This document shows, in pieces, positions 6,847 to 11,687 of a DNA stretch of 11,687 bases (positions within the stretch are counted from its first letter, which is position 1; every line of letters begins with the position of its first letter). This DNA is from Desulfotignum sp. Lineage in GTDB: Bacteria; Desulfobacterota; Desulfobacteria; Desulfobacterales; Desulfobacteraceae. The stretch lies in NCBI GenBank assembly GCA_011390695.1, contig JAABRW010000281.1, positions 1 through 11,687 of the forward strand, in the 5' to 3' direction. The position numbers and the translations under genes were made by a program. The notes beneath the pieces are model-generated. The model did no database searches. It saw nothing but the letters and a program-made list of their open reading frames with translations, and was not told the origin of the DNA.

Positions 6847-7281
6847 CTATATCATGGCGGCGATCTTTTTCCCGTATTCCTGGGCTGCTTTTATCCCGCC
6901 CCCCACCCATGCTGCCTTGAGCATGAGCGGCCCGTCAGAAACCATGTTCATTTTAAAAATATGGGTCATGGTATCAAAAATACGGCCTGCTGCCTCGCCG
7001 CTCCACCCGTATGAACCGAATGCACCGCCGGGTTTTCCCGAGAGCTCCGCCCGTTCCGCCATGAACAGCAGCTGTTTCATTGAAGTAATCATTTCCCCGT
7101 GATAGGTGGGAGAGCCGAAAATACAGGCATCATAGCCTTTAAGATCTTCCTCGCTTTTGATTTCACTGACCCGTTTGATTTCTGCATTATGACCGGATAT
7201 CCGGATGCCTTCGCCGATGATGTCTGCAATGGCTTTGGTCTCCTCAGACCGGGTTGCATAAACAATCAATACCGTTCCCAT
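6847..7281 (-). CDS. flavodoxin-fold protein, FprA C-domain-like
   Basis: A 144-residue FMN-binding flavodoxin-like protein. The frame is open further upstream to 7329, but MGTVLIVYATRSE at 7281 is the natural start: it opens with the first beta strand and phosphate loop (YATRSEETKAI), and AAGGAGG (7286-7292) lies four bases upstream. Other motifs are FGSPTYHG (residues 74-81) and AFGSYGWSGEA. The latter is identical over 11 residues to the flavodoxin half of the FprA encoded at 3749-4948, so this resembles a free-standing FprA flavodoxin domain rather than a classical long-chain flavodoxin. It probably carries low-potential electrons in the cytoplasm; its partner is not known. First gene of an operon with thioredoxin. 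Confidence 0.92.
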   Translation of the reverse strand: MGTVLIVYATRSEETKAIADIIGEGIRISGHNAEIKRVSEIKSEEDLKGYDACIFGSPTYHGEMITSMKQLLFMAERAELSGKPGGAFGSYGWSGEAAGRIFDTMTHIFKMNMVSDGPLMLKAAWVGGGIKAAQEYGKKIAAMI

Positions 7282-7449
7282 GTGTCCTCCTTGAAAATTT
7301 TTGGTGTGTTTGTGACGGGTATATCCCATTCTTTTGTCAATCTGTACCGTTGATACGTTTCACCCTGAGACACTTGTGCCTCTTTTTATAAGGATCGGTT
7401 TCAAAAACCTGAATTCACTGACCCGTGGGCCGCCGATAAAAATAGTTGT

Positions 7450-7464
7450 TTCATGTTCCATGAA
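7450..7464. repeat. dyad TTCATG-ttc-CATGAA
   Basis: A perfect 6+6 inverted repeat with a three-base centre, about 20-30 bases upstream of the candidate glutaredoxin promoter. Its size fits a dimeric regulator site. The regulator is unknown, and chance occurrence of such a short dyad is possible. Confidence 0.35.
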
Positions 7465-7480
7465 TGTCCCTGAATGATAA

Positions 7481-7508
7481 TTGCTGGTGTACATATATTT
7501 TGTATCAT
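7481..7508 (+). promoter_or_regulatory. candidate promoter of the glutaredoxin-FTR-citrate synthase operon
   Basis: TTGCTG (7481-7486), 16 nt, TATCAT (7503-7508). The -10 matches 5 of 6 and the -35 about 3 of 6. Transcription would start near 7515, inside the left arm of the dyad at 7513-7543, leaving a leader of about 150 nt. Confidence 0.4.
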
Positions 7509-7512
7509 TACC

Positions 7513-7543
7513 CTGGCGGATTTAAAAGCAAAAATCACGCCAG
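7513..7543. repeat. bulged dyad at the predicted transcript start
   Basis: CTGGCG-GATTT pairs with AAATC-A-CGCCAG, an 11-bp stem with one bulged base and an eight-base A-rich loop. No T-run follows, so it is not a terminator. It could be an operator over the start site or a 5' hairpin that protects the mRNA. Confidence 0.45.
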
Positions 7544-7667
7544 TTCCCATAGGGATACCCTGTCAAAATGTGAATTGTTCCTTGCCAAACCGGCATAAAA
7601 AATGCAAAACTGTATAAAAGACAAACACGGCAAAGCCATGATACCCAAATATACTAAGGAGACCCCA

Positions 7668-7925
7668 ATGACCACGGAAAAACCCATACTTTATGCATTA
7701 AGCACATGCAGCCATTGCAAATCCACCAAAAAATTATTAAATGACTGCAATGTGGAATATACCTACGTGGAAGTGGACGACCTGGAAGGTGAAGAAAGAA
7801 AAGCCATTATCTCTGATATCAAGGAGTTGAATCCCAGGTGTTCTTTTCCCACCATCAAAATCAATGATACAGTCATCGTCGGGTACAAGGAAAAAGAAAT
7901 CAAAGACGCACTGGGGATTAAATAA
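7668..7925 (+). CDS. glutaredoxin-family protein (CSHC active site)
   Basis: An 85-residue thioredoxin-fold protein of the glutaredoxin family. The frame is open from 7602, but the ATG at 7668 is chosen because AAGGAG (7656-7661) lies six bases before it and the fold begins at once (KPILYALSTCSHCKSTKK). The redox pair is C14/C17 in CSHC, and RCSFPTI provides the cis-proline segment before the last strand. Glycine pairs and the CPYC motif of classical glutathione-using glutaredoxins are absent, so glutathione need not be the reductant. The stop overlaps the ATG of the next gene (TAATG), which encodes a ferredoxin-thioredoxin reductase-like protein. The close coupling suggests that protein reduces this one. 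Function is inferred from family and context. Confidence 0.9.
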   Translation: MTTEKPILYALSTCSHCKSTKKLLNDCNVEYTYVEVDDLEGEERKAIISDIKELNPRCSFPTIKINDTVIVGYKEKEIKDALGIK

Positions 7926-8254
7926 TGAAAAAGGAACAACTTTATCAGGCTTTAAAAAAATCACAGGAAGCCAAAGGCATTTATTTTAACAAGGACAAAG
8001 ATCTGGTTTTTGAATTGCTGGAATCATTGCTGTTAAACAAAGACCGATATGGCTACATGGCCTGTCCCTGCCGCCTGGCCTGCGCAGACAGGGAAAAGGA
8101 CAAGGACATCATCTGCCCATGTGTGTACCGGGAACCCGATCTTGAAGAATTCGGGGCCTGCTACTGCGGACTCTATGTTTCCAAAGCAGTGCACAACGAT
8201 GGCGCCCTGGTGGAATATGTCCCGGAAAGAAGGCCCCCTGAAAAAATATTTTAA
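7925..8254 (+). CDS. ferredoxin-thioredoxin reductase catalytic-chain-like protein
   Basis: A 109-residue protein of the FTR catalytic beta-chain family, an iron-sulfur enzyme that passes electrons from ferredoxin to a disulfide. All six expected cysteines are present as three CxC motifs: CPC (47, 49), CPC (64, 66) and CYC (79, 81). By alignment to spinach FTR, C47, C64, C66 and C79 would hold the 4Fe-4S cluster and C49/C81 would form the active disulfide. The last motif reads CYC where plants have CHC, so the active-site histidine is replaced by Tyr. C53 is an extra cysteine. No variable alpha chain is encoded nearby, as in other anaerobes. It overlaps the glutaredoxin gene by one base and is followed after 20 nt by citrate synthase, so all three are probably one operon. 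Confidence 0.93.
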   Translation: MKKEQLYQALKKSQEAKGIYFNKDKDLVFELLESLLLNKDRYGYMACPCRLACADREKDKDIICPCVYREPDLEEFGACYCGLYVSKAVHNDGALVEYVPERRPPEKIF

Positions 8255-8274
8255 ATGCCTTTAAGGAGATTGCC

Positions 8275-9459
8275 ATGAATGACGAGTGTACCCCTGTTTT
8301 AAACACAGGTCTTCGCGGCATTGATGTCGCAAGTTCAAAAATCTGTGATGTCCGGGGCAAAGAAGGCAAACTGATATACCGCGGATATCTTATTGAGGAC
8401 CTTGCAGAAAACGCAACCTTTGAAGAGACCTGCTTTCTTCTGCTTTACGAGCGGCTGCCCAAAAAAGAGGAACTGGCAAATTTTGATGCCAGCCTGAAGC
8501 AGAAACGCCGGCTGCCTGAAAATCTGCTGCCCCTTTTGAAAAGCCTGCCCAAAAAGATGAACCCCATGGACGTAATCCAGATAGCCGCCCCCATGCTGAT
8601 CCAGACCGATGGAAACGCAGGCAGGGAAAACATGGAAGATGTCCTTTACAGCGCCGAAAACCTGATTGCCGGATTGTCAACCATCATTGCGGCCTGGGAC
8701 AGAATCCGCAGTTTTAAAGCCCCGGTGATGCCGGACAACACCCTGGGCCATGCCGCCAATTTTCTGTATATGCTCACTGGTGAAAAACCCGATCCTGAAG
8801 TGGCCGGTTTTTTTGATACAGGGCTGGTGCTCCATGCAGAGCATTCCTTTAACGCTTCCACTTTTACAGCCCGGCAGGTGGCTTCCACCAAAGCCCATAT
8901 TTATGCGGCAGTGTCCGCAGCCATCGGCAGTCTTTCCGGGCCGTTGCACGGGGGCGCCAATGTGCGGGTCATGAAAATGCTCATGGAAATCAATTCCGAG
9001 GAAAATATTGAACCATATATCAACAAAATCCTGGATTCCGGCGGCCTGATCATGGGCCTGGGCCATGCGGTCTACCAGACGGACGACCCCCGGGCCCTTA
9101 TTCTGGCCCCCATGTGCCGGCGCATGGGAGAAATCGCCGGAGATACCCACTGGTATGAGCTGTCAAAAGCCCTGGAGAAAAAAGCCAAACAGGCATTTAA
9201 AAAACATAAAAACAAAGAGATTTTCTGCAATGTGGATTTTTATTCCGCATCCCTGTTTTATGCCATGGGTATTGCCATGGACCTGTTTTCCCCCATTTTT
9301 GCCCTGTCCAGAGTCAGCGGCTGGTGCGCCCATATCATGGAAGAACAGTTTGCCATGGCCGCACCCAAACCCTCTTTGTACCGCCCCGGCGCCGCCTATG
9401 TGGGAGAATACTGCGGACCGGATGAATGCCGATTCACAGATATTGGGGAAAGGGGGTGA
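8275..9459 (+). CDS. gltA: citrate synthase
   Basis: A 394-residue citrate synthase condensing acetyl-CoA and oxaloacetate, the entry step of the TCA cycle. The catalytic triad is complete: H225 in GPLHGGAN, H264 in GLGHAVY and D321 in CNVDFYS. Substrate-binding arginines R273 (DPRA), R346 (ALSRVSGW) and R370 (LYRPGA) are also present, as is H190 in HAEHSFNAS. Two oddities: Gln at 268, where bacterial and pig enzymes have Lys or Arg near the CoA site, and a C-terminal tail YCGPDEC with cysteines 380 and 385 where relatives have a cysteine-free PI-x-ER-like end. AAGGAG precedes the ATG by six bases. The stop TGA lies in the first unit of a heptamer array. A 2-methylcitrate synthase role cannot be fully excluded, but the nearby icd favours citrate synthase. 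Confidence 0.95.
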   Translation: MNDECTPVLNTGLRGIDVASSKICDVRGKEGKLIYRGYLIEDLAENATFEETCFLLLYERLPKKEELANFDASLKQKRRLPENLLPLLKSLPKKMNPMDVIQIAAPMLIQTDGNAGRENMEDVLYSAENLIAGLSTIIAAWDRIRSFKAPVMPDNTLGHAANFLYMLTGEKPDPEVAGFFDTGLVLHAEHSFNASTFTARQVASTKAHIYAAVSAAIGSLSGPLHGGANVRVMKMLMEINSEENIEPYINKILDSGGLIMGLGHAVYQTDDPRALILAPMCRRMGEIAGDTHWYELSKALEKKAKQAFKKHKNKEIFCNVDFYSASLFYAMGIAMDLFSPIFALSRVSGWCAHIMEEQFAMAAPKPSLYRPGAAYVGEYCGPDECRFTDIGERG

Positions 9460-9504
9460 GGAGTGAGGAATGAGGAATGAGGAGTGAGGGGTGAGGGGTG
9501 AGGA
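9456..9504 (+). repeat. heptamer array, 7 units of RTGAGGR, at the gltA stop codon
   Basis: Seven consecutive TGAGG cores at exact 7-base spacing (9457, 9464, 9471, 9478, 9485, 9492, 9499), with only the flanking purines varying between G and A. The TGA of the first unit (9457-9459) is the citrate synthase stop codon. The array ends 43 bases before the next ATG. It is followed by an AT-rich dyad ATCAAGTTTTT...TTGAT (9504-9529). Confidence 0.95.
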
Positions 9505-9547
9505 ATCAAGTTTTTAAAAAAAAAATTGATATTGATAAGGAAAATAT

Positions 9548-10258
9548 ATGAAAGCCTGGAAATGTACTGTATGCAATTATGTTCATAAAGGGGATACCCC
9601 GCCGGACAAATGCCCGGTATGCGGGGCTGGCAGAGACAAGTTTGTGGAAATTGAGGTTCCTGATTCACGGGATGGCACTGCGCCTGAAGCCGGATCATCA
9701 AAGACCGCACCAGATACAAAATCTTCCGCCCCTGACACGCCAGCCCGGGGGGAAAACGGCAGCAGCACCGGAACCCGGGAACCCGGCCCAAAAGCCCAAA
9801 CAACAGCACCGTCCGCCCCCGGAACCTTGTACCAGCGGATGACAGAGTTGATGATCCGTCACCATGCCCACCCCATCCTGGTGCATACCCCGAACGGGGT
9901 TCTGCCGATTGCAGTTGTCCTGTTTATCCTGGCCTGGGTGTCTGACACATCCCTGCTGGCAACGGCCGCATTCATCAACCTGGTCTTTGTGGTCCTGTCC
10001 CTGCCCCTGGTACTGCACAGCGGTTTTCTTGTGTGGCAGAAAAAATACAACCAGGCTGATACGTTTTTGTTCAGAATCAAAATTCTGGCTGCCGCCCTGA
10101 CCACCGGGGCCTGCGTGATTTCCCTGGTCTGGTACCTGCTGGACCCTGATGTTTTGTCATCTTCTCTGGCCGTGGCATTTATTTTCATCAATGTTGTTAT
10201 GGTGGCATCTGCGGGTGTGGCCGGTTACATCGGGGGCAAGCTGGTATTCAAGGACTGA
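9548..10258 (+). CDS. rubredoxin domain fused to four-helix membrane domain (DUF2231-like)
   Basis: A 236-residue fusion. Residues 1-35 are a short rubredoxin-like domain of the rubrerythrin type with CTVC (C6, C9) and CPVCG (C22, C25). A Pro/Ser/Thr/Ala-rich linker, probably disordered, runs from about 36 to 95. The rest has four membrane helices near 114-131, 137-160, 176-198 and 203-230, opening with [16 protein letters not shown]. The H-P-x-x-V-H pattern (H108, H113) resembles DUF2231 proteins, for which haem binding has been suggested; H157 is another candidate ligand. The likely role is a membrane-tethered one-iron electron carrier, but the partner is unknown. AAGGAAA precedes the ATG. 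It lies between citrate synthase and isocitrate dehydrogenase on the same strand, in an otherwise TCA-cycle operon. Confidence 0.88.
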   Translation: MKAWKCTVCNYVHKGDTPPDKCPVCGAGRDKFVEIEVPDSRDGTAPEAGSSKTAPDTKSSAPDTPARGENGSSTGTREPGPKAQTTAPSAPGTLYQRMTELMIRHHAHPILVHTPNGVLPIAVVLFILAWVSDTSLLATAAFINLVFVVLSLPLVLHSGFLVWQKKYNQADTFLFRIKILAAALTTGACVISLVWYLLDPDVLSSSLAVAFIFINVVMVASAGVAGYIGGKLVFKD

Positions 10259-10301
10259 TTGCTGTTTTCATCCACCACCAAATTAAAAAAGGAAGCGTAC
10301 T

Positions 10302-11525
10302 ATGGCAGAGCTTATCACCGTGAACCCGGACAACTCTCTGAACGTACCTGATCAGCCGGTCATCGGGTGTATCCCCGGAGACGGCACAGGTCCTGATATC
10401 TGGAACGCCACCCGACCGGTACTTGACATGGCAGTTGATACTGCATATGCCGGCCGGCGCACCATCGACTTCAGGGAACTGCCTGCCGGAGAAACCGGAT
10501 TCCAGAAGACCGGAGAATGGCTGCCCGAAACCACCCTGGAACAGATCAAAAAATTCCGGGTGGCCATCAAAGGCCCCATGACAACACCGGTGGGTGAGGG
10601 CATGCGCTCTCTTAATGTGGCCATCCGCCAGGAACTGGACCTGTTCGCCTGTATCCGGCCGGCCCGGTATATAAAAGGGGTGCCCTCCCCGTGCAGCAAC
10701 CCTGACGCCATTGACATGGTGATTTTCAGGGAAAACACCGAAGATCTTTACGCAGGTATTGAATGGCAGTCCGGCAGTGGGGATGCAAAAGAGATCATTG
10801 ATTTTATCAAAAACAAAACCGGAAAGACCCTGGCGCCGGACACCACCGGCATCGGCATTAAACCGATCAGTGAAGCCAACACCAGACGTCTGGTGACCAA
10901 AGCCATCCAGTATGCCCTGGACAACAACCGCAAAAGCGTCACCCTCATGCACAAGGGCAATATCATGAAATTCACGGAAGGGGCATTTCTCAACTGGGGC
11001 CTGGCAGTGGGAAAAGAGGATTTTGCCGGTACCGTGATTCTGGAAGACCAGCTGTGGAAAGATTTCAATGGAAAACTCCCCCCAGGGAAAATCCTGCTCA
11101 AGGACCGGATTGCCGACAGCATGTTTCAGCAGGTGCTGCTGCGGCCGGAAGAGTATGACATCATTGCCGCCCCCAACCTGAACGGGGACTATATTTCAGA
11201 TCTGCTGGCTGCCATGGTGGGCGGACTGGGCCTGGCCCCGGGGGCCAACATCGGAACAGACTGCGCCGTGTTTGAAGCCACCCACGGCACCGCTCCCAAA
11301 TATGCGGGCCAGGACAAGGTCAACCCGGGATCCCTGATTCTGTCAGGCGCCATGATGCTGGATCACATGGGGTGGCATGAGGCCGCGGACCTGATCCATG
11401 ATGCCCTGCAAAAGACCATTGCCGCCAGAACCGTCACCTATGACCTGGCCCGGCAGATCCCGGGTGCCACAGAGGTATCCTGCTCCGAGTTCGGCCGGCA
11501 GATCTGCAAGCAGATGGAGGGGTGA
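10302..11525 (+). CDS. icd: isocitrate dehydrogenase, NADP-type
   Basis: A 407-residue homodimeric-type isocitrate dehydrogenase closely resembling E. coli Icd (416 residues), converting isocitrate to 2-oxoglutarate and CO2. Substrate residues seen are S103 and N105 in [11 protein letters not shown]109, R119, R143 in [12 protein letters not shown]150 and K218 in [12 protein letters not shown]296 and D300 in NGDYISD bind the metal. Cofactor determinants match the NADP enzyme: K333-Y334 in APKYAG, V340, Y380 and R384 in TYDLAR correspond to E. coli K344, Y345, V351, Y391 and R395. S103 is the residue phosphorylated in E. coli, but no kinase is seen here. AAGGAAG precedes the ATG. The stop TGA is part of the first unit of a heptamer array. 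Last gene of the plus-strand operon. Confidence 0.97.
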   Translation: MAELITVNPDNSLNVPDQPVIGCIPGDGTGPDIWNATRPVLDMAVDTAYAGRRTIDFRELPAGETGFQKTGEWLPETTLEQIKKFRVAIKGPMTTPVGEGMRSLNVAIRQELDLFACIRPARYIKGVPSPCSNPDAIDMVIFRENTEDLYAGIEWQSGSGDAKEIIDFIKNKTGKTLAPDTTGIGIKPISEANTRRLVTKAIQYALDNNRKSVTLMHKGNIMKFTEGAFLNWGLAVGKEDFAGTVILEDQLWKDFNGKLPPGKILLKDRIADSMFQQVLLRPEEYDIIAAPNLNGDYISDLLAAMVGGLGLAPGANIGTDCAVFEATHGTAPKYAGQDKVNPGSLILSGAMMLDHMGWHEAADLIHDALQKTIAARTVTYDLARQIPGATEVSCSEFGRQICKQMEG

Positions 11526-11549
11526 GGGATGAGGAGTGAGGAGCAAGGG
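11522..11549 (+). repeat. heptamer array, 3 exact and 1 decayed RTGAGGR units, at the icd stop codon
   Basis: TGAGG cores at 11523, 11530 and 11537 with 7-base spacing, then a decayed unit GCAAGGG (11543-11549). The first TGA is the icd stop codon. Same unit and orientation as the array at 9456-9504. Confidence 0.9.
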
Positions 11550-11564
11550 AGATCGTTACTTTTT

Positions 11565-11611
11565 CCTCATACCTCACACCTCATACCTCACCCCTCACAC
11601 CTCACCCCTCA
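11565..11611 (-). repeat. heptamer array, 7 units, sense to the right-edge gene
   Basis: Seven CCTCA cores at 11565, 11572, 11579, 11586, 11593, 11600 and 11607, that is TGAGG with a 7-base period on the minus strand. The array begins directly after the stop codon of the minus-strand gene at 11612. Spacer bases vary more than in the gltA array, including T. Confidence 0.95.
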
Positions 11612-11687
11612 TCAATACCGCCCCAGCACCCGGAACGTTTCTGTTTTTTCTTCCAGGCTTTCCTTCATGGGGGCCAGATCCTTGTGC
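11612..11687 (-). CDS. C-terminal end of an unidentified gene
   Basis: An open frame enters from the right edge on the minus strand and stops at 11614-11612 (TGA). Only 24 residues are visible, ending in EEKTETFRVLGRY. Too little is present to name a family. It is convergent with icd, and its stop abuts a heptamer array in the same way as gltA and icd, which supports its being a real gene end. Confidence 0.55.
   Translation of the reverse strand, partial: HKDLAPMKESLEEKTETFRVLGRY

Larger units (their letters stand above)
7282..7667. other. divergent intergenic region with no convincing gene
   Basis: This 386-base spacer lies between the minus-strand flavodoxin and the plus-strand glutaredoxin genes. 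It holds a TTGACA on the minus strand (7340-7335) without a well-spaced -10, a small dyad GGTTT-caa-AAACC (7397-7409), a dyad at 7450-7464, a candidate plus-strand promoter at 7481-7508 and a larger dyad at 7513-7543. A TGAATG direct repeat occurs at 7461-7466 and 7471-7476. No convincing reading frame was seen. Confidence 0.7.
11522..11611. terminator. facing repeat arrays able to form a stem between convergent genes
   Basis: The plus-sense and minus-sense arrays are reverse complements in their TGAGG cores and can pair in several registers, with a roughly 20-base loop containing TTTTT (11560-11564). It lacks the usual U-tract after the stem, so it is not a classical intrinsic terminator. 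A role in ending or stabilising both transcripts is inferred. Confidence 0.4.

Noticed and set aside
7282..7329. Upstream start of the flavodoxin gene
   Set aside because: It would place the AAGGAGG ribosome binding site inside the coding region and add residues before the first beta strand.
7602..7667. Upstream ATG of the glutaredoxin-like gene
   Set aside because: The extra 22 residues are not part of the fold, and the strong AAGGAG sits before the ATG at 7668.
9456..9504. CRISPR or REP-type element
   Set aside because: The unit is only seven bases with no spacers, and within this array there is no palindromic structure; it is a simple tandem repeat.

Overview
The window reads as chromosome from a strictly anaerobic, acetyl-CoA-oxidising bacterium, most likely a sulfate reducer of the Desulfobacterota (Desulfobacterales-like). 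This is inferred from gene content (rubredoxin, FprA flavodiiron protein, class I desulfoferrodoxin, ferredoxin-thioredoxin-reductase-type protein, TCA-cycle genes) and roughly 50% GC. I could not run a search. No tRNA, rRNA, CRISPR array or insertion sequence was seen.

Left block, minus strand (1-3356): a three-gene unit read right to left. It holds a TIGR01777-type NAD(P)-binding epimerase-like protein with an N-terminal SRPBCC domain, an unassigned multi-pass membrane protein, and a DHH-family phosphoesterase that runs off the left edge. The last two overlap by ATGA. A promoter with a perfect TATAAT sits at 3400-3427.

Oxygen-defence block (3579-5899): rubredoxin, FprA and a ferritin-like diiron protein form a tight plus-strand operon. 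It should pass electrons from rubredoxin to FprA, which reduces O2 (or NO). The operon ends at a bidirectional terminator facing desulfoferrodoxin (superoxide reductase) on the minus strand. The desulfoferrodoxin promoter carries a perfect 7+7 inverted repeat.

Thiol/flavin block (5982-8254): on the minus strand, a flavodoxin and a thioredoxin with an N-terminal zinc ribbon, followed by a terminator and a small unrecognised gene. On the plus strand, a glutaredoxin-like protein overlaps (TAATG) an FTR-catalytic-chain protein. The 386-base divergent spacer between the halves holds two dyads.

TCA block (8275-11525): the glutaredoxin/FTR pair runs directly into citrate synthase, then a rubredoxin domain fused to a four-helix membrane domain (DUF2231-like), then NADP-type isocitrate dehydrogenase. 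The right edge carries the 3' end of a convergent minus-strand gene.

The most unusual DNA feature is a heptamer repeat, RTGAGGN, in three arrays (9456-9504, 11522-11549, 11565-11611). Each lies at the 3' end of a gene in the sense orientation. For citrate synthase and isocitrate dehydrogenase the stop codon TGA is itself part of the first unit; for the right-edge gene the array begins directly after the stop. Because the period is 7, the array carries TGA in all three frames. The last two arrays face each other and can pair as a stem between convergent genes.
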